From Adenanthera pavonina (Eukaryota > Streptophyta > Magnoliopsida > Fabales > Fabaceae): a stretch of 64,000 nucleotides of DNA. The position numbers and the translations under genes are program-made. Below are positions 35,301 to 46,994 of this stretch, piece by piece; the stretch's first letter is position 1; every line of letters begins with the position of its first letter. The DNA lies in NCBI GenBank assembly GCA_026686845.1, contig JAIVEN010000014.1, forward strand, positions 31,704,001 to 31,768,000, read 5' to 3'. The notes beneath the pieces are model-generated. The model did no database searches, was not told where the DNA came from, and was given only the letters and a program-made list of their open reading frames with translations.

Positions 35301-36937
35301 ACATACAAATCACATTTAATCACATAAAACATCAAAATACCATATTGGTCATAAAAATTTTAGCAGCATAACAGCTTAGAAAATGGATATCTTAGGGAAC
35401 AAAACCCCTTAGTTTATAGCCAAAACCAGTCAAGCAAAACACAATCACAATATGACAATATAATTTCATCATAGAAATTCAATGAAAGAACATAAATGCA
35501 AATAAGTAAACTTAACTACCTCTTGGAGTTTCTCTTAGCTCTCCTCCTTCTCCAAGTCTTAAATCAACACCAAACACTAGCTAATTGAGCTAAAACAAAG
35601 GGTTGCTTAACAAAGACCTTAATGAACCCTAAATTTTCATATAGTTTGTTTTAGCCTTTCTTAGAAAGCCATGACTTGTCTTTAAGGTTTTCCACCATGG
35701 GGAAACTATTTTGGGGATCAAATTAATGGAAATCCAACTCCTTCCATCCCTAATGATCTGGCCAAAATCTGTTCACTTAGAGGGAAGAGTTGGTTTTCTT
35801 AAAACTTGCTCTAAATATGCTAAAACTTCCTTTGCACACACTCATTTTTTTCTCTTTAATTTATGGCATAAAAAACACTTCCTTCCCATTATCATACTTA
35901 GGCATAAATTGGACAGTGAGAGAAGAAGAAAAAGTTCTAAGGAAACAAACTCATAATGCCTAGGAAATAAGCTAGAACACTTAAAAATTGAAAGGAAACC
36001 ACTTACCAATTCTCTTGTACTTTCTCCTCCCTTTTTCTTCTCTTTTCTCTTCCACCTTATTCTATGTAGCTTCTCCTCTCTTGGATGCCCTTAGACCACT
36101 TTTCACTCCTTTCCCAAATGGACTAATCATGCAAGACAAGGAAGAATTTATAAAGCCACTTAATTACGATTACTTTTTGCTAATCTTAATTAATTAAGCA
36201 AACTTAATTATTAAGACTTCTTTCCTTAACCATTAAGTCTTCCTATTTGGTCACTTGGGAGCTGCCAAGTGGCACCAACTTGAGGGGAGCTTATCTCTAA
36301 AAAATTGCATATTTTTCCCAATCTAGTAATACCCTGTATTTGTTACTTTATACTTGAACCTGTAAAGTTATCTTTTGCAGTATAAAATCACTTTATGAGC
36401 ATAGGATTAAAGTAAATTTATGGCTGGTATTACTTTATTACTCTATCTCCTAAAAGCTCTTTTTGTGGTGTTCAATTGTTGTTCTTTTTACCTTTTCAGC
36501 TTTTGCAAATCAAAAAGCATCTTTATCGGTAAAAAGTTACTTTTTAACCTTCAGTATTAATTATTTTTTTTATTCTTAGACATTAACCCTTAGTGCAATA
36601 AATTATTAGATTCATCTTGTCGAGAACTTCGTTTTGACAGTAATTTTGCACATTTACAAAATTATCCATAACATAGCATAAATCATAATTTTCAATACTT
36701 TTGGGTTATTAGTTGTAATTTTTCCCATAAACTTTTATACCTTCTTCCCTCACGTGATATTTTATGCTCAGCGACCAAATTTCAATTTTCATAATTTTTA
36801 GGAGTAAAAATATAATTTTTTATTTTTTATCTTATCAGGAAAAATAACCTCTTTACCCTGTTTCACTTAAAACAATGTCTGTCTATTTTTGTAAATTCCT
36901 TATATATTTTAGTTATCTAATTTTTAGGAATGTTACA
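32398..36937 (-). mobile_element. Solo LTR, family D, with a nested solo LTR; duplication TCAA(C/T)
   Basis: On the minus strand it begins TGTAACATTCCTAAAAATTA (36,937) and ends at GGTGTTGCA (32,398), flanked by TCAAC and TCAAT. The start is alignable to the plus-strand copy at 42,845, and the other end to 51,316-52,200. Without the inserted family A solo LTR it measures about 2.84 kb. No coding was found; the small open frames (for example 35,711-35,956) are inside it and not conserved. Ty3/gypsy origin is likely but inferred only from termini and size. Confidence 0.75.
33215..34908 (+). mobile_element. Solo LTR of copia family A, duplication GATTG
   Basis: It aligns end to end with the LTRs at 5,436 and 13,399 but opens TATTGGAGATTG and closes CCCAATA, so both terminal dinucleotides (TG and CA) have mutated by transition. 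GATTG is present on both sides (33,210-33,214; 34,909-34,913). Length 1,694 bp. It sits inside the family D solo LTR, dating it after that insertion. Confidence 0.93.
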
Positions 36938-38501
36938 TCAATAACCTCTTCCACTCATTCACATGACTACCATGCCCATATGAATGACCATCTTTATAAT
37001 TATTTATTATGGTAATCAAATAGCTTAACCAACACTTTTTCCTCAACGGATTCTACTTGCCTGGCATTATGTCCCAAACTTAGTTCCTCATCATTCATAC
37101 TACAAGGAAAAATTCAATTTTTGGTGACTCCAAAAGATTTTTAGTCTTTGGTCATTTACTTTTCCTCAATTAACTATTTCATTTTTCCATGCCATCAATA
37201 CTTTTCACAAGAACTAAATGGCATTAAGAAACTCTTAAGGCAAATCATCACATCACTAGAGTCCCAAAGTTCTCATAGCCTCAATACCACCAAAAGAAAC
37301 CTCATTGATGCCCCAATTTGGTTTCCTTGCGGTACTGCCACTCCTGAGTATGAGTATGCAATTCACGAAACCCTCTCATTGTCCAACCATTCATTTACTG
37401 CTCAGGTACCCCAAATAGGTTCTATCTATTCTAGTTCCCCTCTTTAACATATAACTCTTGGTCACACTCAAACATGCCCTTATTCTTTTAACATTACTCC
37501 TCGTGTCAACACCAATGCTTTGACAATATCACCTTTAATTAGGTCTACTCAAGCCTTCAAGGAATTACAACTCTTTTCATGCTAAGTTAGTATACTCCTC
37601 AAGTCTACTTCTACTGCACACACTGATTCCTTATCTTTTGCATATAGACCAAATAGTAACCTCATACCAATGATTCAACCGTCTCACTTCCATTCTACCA
37701 TCCCACTTCAGTCCCATTAAAGGACCCATAATCACCAAGTTCCCTCTATATCTTACCACAAGATCAAAGAAACACAATTTGATATCGTACATGTATGCAT
37801 CTTATCAATCCCTTACTATGATAGCTTTGAAGTGTATCTTTGAAACTCAAACCTTTTCTTTTCTAGTCGAATCCAACCTTTACGATACATTCACTCCACC
37901 ATACTCAAGACTTCCAGTTAAACCAATAGGAAATTTCCACATGTCAATTATCAGTCCAAGCAATCTTCTTAAGTTCTATGTAGATCTTATGCCTCAAATT
38001 TCCAATTGATTTTCTTCCTTTGTAGTTATTGAGAAGTTTAGAATCCTTTGACACTTAAGGTGAAGAATCATTCTTGTCATGATTAGTTGGTTGTTGTAAC
38101 ACATTGATTGACTAGGTACCTCAATCAACCTCTCAAAAGACAAGCATTTAATTGGTCATGAATCTAGGCAATGCTCGATTCCTTGTTTTATGCTATCACC
38201 GAGTCTTCACTTTGAATCCACTAGTACCTTGCTCCTTGAGTAATTGGTGCGTCAGACACGTGACCAGCCAACATTTAGCCTCAACTAGTTCACTACTCAT
38301 TTTAGACTCGTGATTTATCATTAGGCGATTCTCATACTTCTCAACAACAGTAACCTTCTATGTACACCTTGACACCTTTAATGGAAGGTCTTAGAGGCAA
38401 CTCTCTATGAATAGGGGTCAACTCGATAACTCCTATTCATCAAGCAACTCTGAAAATCACCATTATAATAAAACTTGCAACTAAACATCTCACACTCAAT
38501 A
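36938..38501. other. Unassigned sequence between LTR remnants
   Basis: AT-rich and pyrimidine-biased, with a 99-codon open frame at 37,148-37,447 that matches nothing I know. Near 37,099 ACTACAAGGAAAAATTC resembles a CACTA-type end but lacks the leading C and subterminal repeats. It could be decayed internal sequence of an antisense retrotransposon. Confidence 0.45.
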
Positions 38502-40231
38502 TGTTAGCTCAGTTGGCTTCCCAAGATGGGAGGTGAATTGGGAAGATTGAAATTTTTCTGCAAAGATGAAATACAATAGTGATACTAAAAGATTACTAAA
38601 TACAAAGTATAAGAAATAAAAAGTAAAGGGAAGAAGACTCAGTAACTTATCCTGGTTTGGTCTATTCTGCTTGACCTACATCTAGTCCCCAAGCCACCAG
38701 TTGGGATTTCTCCACTATCTCTTGCAAGATTTGAATGGGTTCGTGCAATAACTGCAGTACAATACCAGCTTCAAACTTTGAGCTGAGACAAATTCCCTCA
38801 CTCTTCTCACTCAAGAGTAAGTAACCTCTCTTAGTGTATTCTTACACTAAGCATTCTCTATAGGTGTGTAGATGTTTAGAGAATGACAACTCTATTAAAA
38901 AAGTGGATATGAAAGTTAAGATACAATGAATGAGCTAAACAGAGGGTAGGTAAGCTTTGAATTAATTAATAATCGAATCAGTAGAGTTTTGACGTATATA
39001 TTATTTTTCTCATTTTTCAACAACTTAAATGAAGTCCAATTTATAGTCTTGGGGCAGAACTATCCATTGGAAACAAAGATTAGCCATTACCCTTAGTAAA
39101 ATAGTCATTCACCTACCGTATTAAATGCATCTGACAGAGGTTATACAGATAACCTCCTTAGGTTATGTAAATAATGGGTAACTGTTTGCCTTTATTTTCA
39201 ATGTAGAGCTTTCGTTATATGGATAACCTAGCTAGGTTATATGGATAACGTACAATCCAGAATGACTAAGTTTTAGCTCAAAATTGTTTTCATGAAAACA
39301 CACTCAGTTATTAGGATAACGTTAAGTTTTTCTCAAACTAAGTTTTTGTGAAACTTAGGTTATCATGATAACCTCCCAAGATTATGTGGATAACCTATTT
39401 TGTTGAATAAGAGCTATTAGTTCTGTAACATGGGTTATGCGGATAACCCCCCTAGGTTATGCGGATAACTTATTTACCCAAGGAAAGTTCAAGTATTCTG
39501 AAATATAAGTTATGCGGATAACCTCCCTAGGTTATGCAAATAACCTTTTAACAAAGAAGAGTCCAAGTGCTCTGTAACACACGTTATGTGGATAACCTCC
39601 CTAGGTTATGTGAATAACGGGTTGTACAATACCACTTACCTTCACTGTTCACTTCCTTATGTGGATAAGATGCCTACCTTATCAAGATAACCACTTGAAC
39701 AGACTTGAGAACTTGATCCCCAGCTGTGTTATATGGATAACCTCAATCCTTTTTCATGAAATTAAAGAATGAACTTTGGAAAAGTTTTGAGATTGAGTTT
39801 TTAACCCCATAACTTTAAATGGTTATACATATAAGGTAAAATATTTTCTTGAAAACAAGGTAAATACTTGGAAACATTTTTTAAATTTAGACCTTATCCC
39901 TATAAGCTAAAACATGTTCATGAAAACCAATTGAACACTTAGAATCATTTTGATATTGAAGCTTTATTATCATAAGATAGCTCTTTTCTTGAAAACCATT
40001 TTGATATCGTGAGCTAATAGTTAATCATTCAACTAGTCATCTCATTTAATATTGGGTTAAGTGAAATTCAAAACTCAACTACTTTCTTTTATAAATAATT
40101 TCCTTATGTATGTGAAAAAATGCTTCAGTCAACAGGAAACTCCAACTTTGTTCTTCGTTTCACTTGTGTTCTTTTGATATTGGATCTCCAAGCTCATTTG
40201 TTTTAGAATCATCAAAACACCTGAATTAACA
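38502..40231 (-). mobile_element. Solo LTR of a family B relative with a different internal repeat
   Basis: On the plus strand it begins TGTTAGCTCAGTTGGCTTCC and ends CACCTGAATTAACA, the same frame as reverse family B LTRs, including TTCCCAAGATGGGAGGTGAA near the start and ACCTACCGTATTAAATGCAT before the repeats. The centre (about 39,130-39,740) does not contain the TTCGAA/ACGAAC words of family B. It has instead eight or so units of GTTATGCGGATAACCTCC paired with CTAGGTTATGCGGATAAC. Flanks CAATA and TAATG do not match, so the target duplication is lost. Confidence 0.85.
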
Positions 40232-40243
40232 TAATGCTCCTCT

Positions 40244-40765
40244 TGTAATGACCCTAGTTACTAAATTTTAAAGGACTTAGCTGAATGGTATAGTACTGAA
40301 GGGATCAGGACTGGGGAAAATGTTCAAAATTGAGAAAGAATGAAGAATGGGGTAGAAAGCATCACACTGTGGTGAGGAGTAGTAGCGTTGCAGAATGAGT
40401 TTGGATTAGGCTCCAGCCAAAGTTAGTAAATAGTGACACCACAGCAAAAGTCACATGATTTGTTAAAACTAGAAGTTGAACCAGTCTCAACTAGTTAACC
40501 ACTAGCTTCAGACTCATGGTACATGTGCATCAAAAGTTCATTGGGTGCATTAGCTAACTACTGATATTGGTGTTGTCATTGGCACCGCGGCACCATAATT
40601 GTGGCTGCAGCATCATTTGTCTCGAGTTTCATCTCCTTTTCCTCCAAGAACGCCCCTCATTGCGGTGCTACAGTGCATGGTCATGGCACCATCTCATTTT
40701 ATCCTACCTTTCTCTATTCTGTATTGTTTGGGTATGTTTAGGGCTAGTGAATATAGGATGTTACA
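40244..40765 (+). mobile_element. Solo LTR, family E, duplication CCT(C/T)T
   Basis: It begins TGTAATGACCC and ends AGGATGTTACA, 522 bp, flanked by CCTCT and CCTTT (four of five bases agree). It contains GGCACCGCGGCACC and related words shared with the other family E/C repeats. Confidence 0.72.
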
Positions 40766-41846
40766 CCTTTAACATGAGTTTGCACCAAGAAAGAAATTCC
40801 TCTAATGCTTTGCCAATAATACCTTAGCATCAAACCACTACCGTTGATCTTGTTACTTATCCCATTGAATTCTTCGTCTCTTAAGTTGACAACTCTTTCC
40901 ATAACTCAATATTAAACTTATTCAACAATTCCAAGGTCTCCACATAATGCTTCATTGCTAAAATATCCTTCATCGAGGAAACTACCCTAATCATATTCAA
41001 CCTCCTTTAGTTTGCAACTACCATACTTAACTCAAAACTCTTACTCAACTAACACTTACAACTTATCATAGGGTGATAGGGTGAAATCCATTCCAATCCA
41101 CCAGGACACTTATCCAAACCATGAAACTTGTTAACACCTCATTCTAAACTAACTCCCTGTTCTAGAGGAGTACATTCCCACAATAGGTCTCACACTTCCC
41201 AAACACTACTAGGCCTCCTTTTTCATCCTAATAATGTCTACTACCGTTTGGCTAGTCAGTGGGTGTGACACTCTAGATAACAGTCACCTCCTCTTTGCCA
41301 TCTTCCCTAGCAACACTGAAATCATCTTCACTAGTACTACCAAGGCCTCCATTGTCCAAAGTTGTCTTGGCTCCAAGATGCATATGCTTTACTCCAAATA
41401 CAAATTTCTCACTAGCCAATCTATTCTCTGTAACTACTAGGTCCAACATTGAGTCTAGAAATAAGTAGGTTGAATCCCCTCAGAGTCCTTCCATTTATTT
41501 GCATTCGTCTAATATTCTATCTTCAAGGCTCAATCCTAACTTCCCATAGATATGGTTAATCTTCTTCCATTAGATCAACTGCTTAAACACATAACAAGGT
41601 GCTTCTCTAATCATATATTCAACCATTCTAACTTTAGGTCTTCACAAGTGATTCCTTTCAACATAACCACTTTACCATTGGCCTACCATGACAAAATCAT
41701 GGTCCTCCAAAAATAGAAGCCTCACACTACAATTATAGAGTCCTAGTCTAGCACAACATAAGAGGTATAAGAGTACATATGTATTTGTAATGTGACAGCT
41801 ATAGCTACATACATGTATGAACACATACACAATGGTCTGAATCATT
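40766..41846. other. Unassigned, possibly decayed internal region of an antisense retrotransposon
   Basis: It lies leftward of a minus-strand primer site, so it would be the gag side of that element. The minus strand has one moderately open frame (around 41,250-41,500) without recognisable Gag motifs. Confidence 0.4.
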
Positions 41847-41858
41847 GCTCTGATACCA
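41847..41858 (-). other. Primer-binding site on the minus strand (initiator tRNA-Met)
   Basis: The minus strand reads GTGTTACA, then TTT, then TGGTATCAGAGC. That is a perfect plant initiator tRNA-Met primer site three bases after an LTR end, so the repeat to its right (41,862 onward) is the 5' LTR of a minus-strand retrotransposon. Confidence 0.85.
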
Positions 41859-41861
41859 AAA

Positions 41862-44800
41862 TGTAACACCCTAAAGATAAAAACTCAAATTACTATCAAG
41901 AATGCCAGGCAACACCAAGGAGACAAAATAAAGGGCACCACCATGGCATGACCCAGGGCATCGTGGCAAGAGAGTGTGCTGGGTGAACAAGGGACAAAAA
42001 CAAAATGGCGTGGCATTGTGGTACCAAATACTTATGCAATATAAGCAATTTGCTAATTTTCCCAACAAACTTCTGGTGCTCATAGCTTCTTACTTTGATC
42101 CTTGATTCACATAATTCCAAATTGTACAAGTCACTTTACTCCCATTCTAGCTATAGATGCCAGTCATGTTACAAAATGCCTCTATACAGAGATTTTGGAC
42201 ATCCACAACCAAAATGGTTAATTTTGGACCAAAATTAGCACTTAGGCCTCCCAATGCCAACCCATACCACTAGTACCAAAACTAGTACCAGACTTAGGTC
42301 CCAAATACTCCAAGGATTGAGTTTAGGGCTATCTCATCCTAAGAAAACTATTCCTATAGAATTTGACTCCCTTTACACCATAATACCACAATTGGGTTAC
42401 ATAACCATTTTACTACAATAACACCAAAATGAACATCCACACGAGACCTTAGACTAGCAAGGCAACATACAATATAAACAAACACATCCTGACCCGACCC
42501 AAGGTCTCCAATTATCACACATATAATCATTCACATTCATCAAAACACATCCAGGCCATACATTCCCTAAGGGCTAATCTCATTATGAAAACAAAGGGCT
42601 ACAATCCTAATATACCAAGGCGACTAGTCTTAAACCATATAAAGTAACAAGGTGAATCATTCTACCATAGCATTCTTGCACAAATCCACACACTGACTCT
42701 TCCTTCACCTTTATAGCTCAAATAGCCTTAGTCAACTTTGAGGTCACAGATGACATCAACCACACATGAGAAACACAAATACATATATAGTCCCAAAAAC
42801 GCATGCATAATAATTACATATGGTATCATTCCTACACTTGGTATTGTAATATCCCAAAATTTCACTGGATACTAGGTGATAAAATAGGACATAATTGATG
42901 ATAACATAAAATGTACAAAAAATTCATGAAAATAGACAAACACCATTTTTCGTGAAATAGGACAAAGAGATCATTTTTCCTAGTTGGATTAAAAATATAA
43001 AAATTATATTTTTTCCCCTAAAGAACTATAAAAATGGCATTCATGTCCCAAAAGTATTAAAATTTACTGGGAAAGAAATAGAAAAGTCTTGGAGAAAATT
43101 ATACCTAATGCCTTGAAAGTTTTAGAATTTATAATTTAACCCCAGGTCAAGGGCAATTTTGTAAATATGTAAAATTACTGTCAAAATGAAGCCCTCTATG
43201 AGAGAAGTCCAATGGTATATGGCACTGAGGGTTAATGTTCAAGAATAAAAAAATAATCAGTGCCGGGTATTCAAAAGTAATAGTAAACCGATAAAGTAAA
43301 CCGTGGGCCCTACCGATGGTTAAAAAGAAATCGGGTCAGGATATGGGCCATAAACAAATACCATTTGGGGCAGGATAATTATGAAAATGTAAAAAAAAAA
43401 TTAGAATAGTCCTATAACCCAAAAATACTAAATTAGCATAAAGACGGTTTTATCGGTACGGTTAAAAAGTACCCAGATTTAGGTATATTTGGATCAGGAA
43501 AATTGGGCAATTTTTGGACACTTCTCTCTCTCCCATGCGTGACTTTTGCTACAGCCATATGACTGAAGTAATATTATATTATATTTTGTAATACTTCTTG
43601 AACAAGTATGTGAAAAAGTAACCATGATTAGCAAAAAGTGACTTTAATTAATTAAGTGATTAGTCACTTAATTAAACCACTTAACCACTCATTTCCCACT
43701 TCATTTCATGAGCTCTTCTAGCAGTAAAAGACCAGAAAGAAAATGCAAGAGAAGGAGGAAAGAAGGAGAGAAAGGAAGAGGGAAAATCCAAGGAAATTCA
43801 AAGCACAAGTTGGTAAGCTTTAATACTACTGCCTTGAGCTTACTATATATGGTTTCCAAAGCATGATTTATGGTTTAGTTTGCTTCCTTTATGCCTTAGG
43901 GTTTCATCCAAATTGGGTTTTTAGCATTGGAATGAGTTTTGGACCATGAAACTTAGGAGAAAGCATAGACTAGACACTAGAAGCATGAATCCATGGATGG
44001 TTTGAAGTGATTTGAAGGAAATTTTTTTTTTATCATTTTGAGATAATTTCGGCTAGAACAGGGGGAGTATTTAGAGTTGGAATTTCATGATTTTGACCCC
44101 CAAAAATGGATTCTCTATGGTCCAAAACCTTAAGAATAAGTATGTTGTACAAAGAAAAAGCGAAGGAAAACAAAGTGAAAATTTTGGGTTTTAGTGTTAT
44201 GGCATTGTATAATTCCAAAAAATCAATGGCTAAATTGGTTCAACGATGATATGATTAGGTTCAAGGAAGTATTAAGAGGCTCAAGAAGTGGCATACCAAG
44301 TTTAGAGAGCAAGGGAGCATCATAAGGTAGTTAATTTCCCATACTAGCAATATGTTATCATAGTTGTTTTCAATGTGCTTTATGCCTTGTCATATGATTG
44401 CAATGATATTTTGAGATGATTTATGTGTATTGACTGAGTTAATTGAGGGGCATTGAGACCCCAGGATATCCATTTTTCAAAATGAAACTCAACCGAAAAT
44501 TTTATGAATTCATATGACACAAATGTGTTAATGTATTTAAAATGCGTTATCTTGATGTTTTTATGCTTAATGTGATGATGTGATGGAATGTTGGGTGTTA
44601 ACTACTGAGATTCTTTGAATCTCACCCTCCCAAATATTAACCATGAATAGGTAGTAACAATGGCAAGACCACCAAGGAAGAGAAAGGAAAGGAGAAAGAA
44701 TTTGACCATTAACTTGATAATTCTAGCAATGGCCATGAGTTTTGAGCTTTTGTGTAATTTTGTAAATATGATGTTAAGTATGTTTCTTCAAGTTTTTATG

Positions 44801-46990
44801 ATGCCTTAGGTCTTAGCTAAAGTATGGTATAGCATGGAAATGATGTATGGCCATGTAAATATTTTATGGCTTTTGTGTGGCAAAGTAGTAAGATATAAAT
44901 GGTTATCTTGACCTATGTAGAGTAAACATGCCACTATTTGGACTTTTGATGTATAAAGTATGAATGATGTATATGATTTGAAAGTAGACATGAAGAGCTC
45001 TCCAATGGTCGAAAGAACACTCAGATTGGATGTGTGTGCAATATTTGGCGGATTTTTATATTTAATCCCAATTAAAATGATTATTTTTGTAGTTTTCGTA
45101 TAAATTGTGAAAATTCATGTAGACAAAGTTATAAGCTATCCCTAGAGACTTGAATTACATGCATATGATTTTTATTGATTTAGTTATGATTTTTCAAAAT
45201 TTAATCGAAATAAATAAATTCGATTAAATGAATAGTGCCCAAAGTTGAGAAAAAATTTATTATGGCTTTTATTGTGATTCAAGATCCTACTATGATATAA
45301 ATAGACTTTAGAAGGATTAAATACATAGGAAATGGGCCCATAAGAGAAGTGTTACAGGTATAATACTAAACATAACATGCATTCTCGAATAAACACTTCC
45401 CAACATAGGTACTCAAATACCCCATAGGTCCTTGAGGGGACTTATCCATCTTTTCTACTTCTTGCTAGAGTTTGGTACCATTCCTATAAATTTTTTTCCA
45501 CACGGGGTGAGACAGATGTCCTAGCAACCATAGACAACTTTTAGAATAAAGAAGTACAATGATAAGAGGGAATACAACTAGAACTACTTCGTGCACACAA
45601 GCATTACATATATATATTCTTGCACTATGTGTTATGCAGAATACAATTCATGTGATATACAAGAACCCATATCCATCATAGCAAGAACTATGAGCTAGTC
45701 ACCTCCACAGGGAGGCTTCCATAAGTAGCCCCCTTTCAACAACTGGTGAAGGCCAATTTCGGGTAACTACTAAGCTCACTATCACTAGTCATAACCTGGT
45801 GAAAGGTCATTCTATTAGTGTATAGACCATAGTTCCCCTTCCCCTGGACCACCCAAATTAGTGATGATTTAGGGAAGGCACATCCCCAATTTGCTTCCAC
45901 CTAGCTCTCCTGGCTAAAGAAAAATGATTTAGTAGTAGGGATATCTATATCAAATCTCACCACTTGGACACAAGGCCTTGTGTGTCCTACCAATGGCTCG
46001 GTATGTCACGTGGTATCATATCACAACATCATCACCAAACTAATCCAATGCCCAGTATACGTAATGTAATGAGGATGATTTATGCTATGCTGGCATGTCA
46101 TCATATAATGTATCTAGAACAAAACCATTATCATCATCAATATCATCATGCTTGCATAATATCAATAAACATGATATTCCATGGGGATGCACAACAATGA
46201 TATACATCATCAATCACCAAGCTCATACACACACACACATGTATATAAATATTAGCCATTGTTAGCAGGCTACATCATTACTATCATTTTTCTCATTATT
46301 GTCATGCTATCATGTTCTCATGTCCAACCCATTATCACACATATCACTATTATGATCCCTATCAAAATCGTATTGACACTTTATCATTAGGCATGATATA
46401 ATTGGATACACATATACATACATATACATATATACACAAAGGACTACATGATTACCATTCTCATTTTGCATCAAAGTCTCAAAAAGGTTAAGAGTTCAAG
46501 AAAATTTACATGCTGAAAATGAGACACATTTCATGATATGAAAGTTTAAAATTTATTTAAAGTTTAAAGTTACTAGTTACCTCGAATTGTCTATACACAA
46601 ACACACGCATAGAGGGGAAGATAGGCCATCGAAGCACCAATGATGAACTACACTCTTCTAAATCACTTCTTAGAGCGCCACAACTTCCAAACGCAACCTT
46701 GAACATAAACAATATCATAATATCTTCAATTAACACAAAATTCATATATCCCATTAATTCACAATCCAACCAATCAAACTTAATGATAATAAACACGTAG
46801 TTCTACTAATACAAACATGCCTCAAGGAGCCCTAAACAACCAATCAAAACATTACTAAAGCTTAACAATTTGAATTCCAAACTTCCTTTACAAATTCTAG
46901 ACTAGGGTTTGATATGCTCCAATCATAATCCTTCCAAACTCACACTTGCAACCACCCTCATTACACTACTGTGAACTTATTCCCGAGCTA
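41862..46990 (-). repeat. Family C LTR, copy 2, minus strand, with a nested solo LTR
   Basis: Read on the minus strand the copy runs from about 46,990 to its end TTTAGGGTGTTACA at 41,862, directly before a primer site, so it is a 5' LTR. Its last 312 bp are homologous to family E. Excluding the family D solo LTR it is about 2.6 kb. The 45,690-45,980 part is the reverse of the 30,240-30,540 and 48,150-48,470 segments. The left boundary is firm; the right boundary is approximate because no TGTAAC start is visible. Confidence 0.65.
42845..45356 (+). mobile_element. Solo LTR, family D, duplication GGTAT
   Basis: It begins TGTAATATCCC, ends AGAGAAGTGTTACA, 2,512 bp, with perfect GGTAT on both sides (42,840-42,844; 45,357-45,361). 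Excising it restores the family C sequence (...CTACACTTGGTATAATACTAAAC). No coding is present. Alignable in reverse with 32,398-36,937 and 51,316-53,162. Confidence 0.9.
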
Positions 46991-46994
46991 ACAA

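Noticed and set aside
37089..37140. ACTACAAGGAAAAATTC as a CACTA left end
   Set aside because: The leading C is missing, there are no clear subterminal repeats and no partner end in the right orientation; probably chance.
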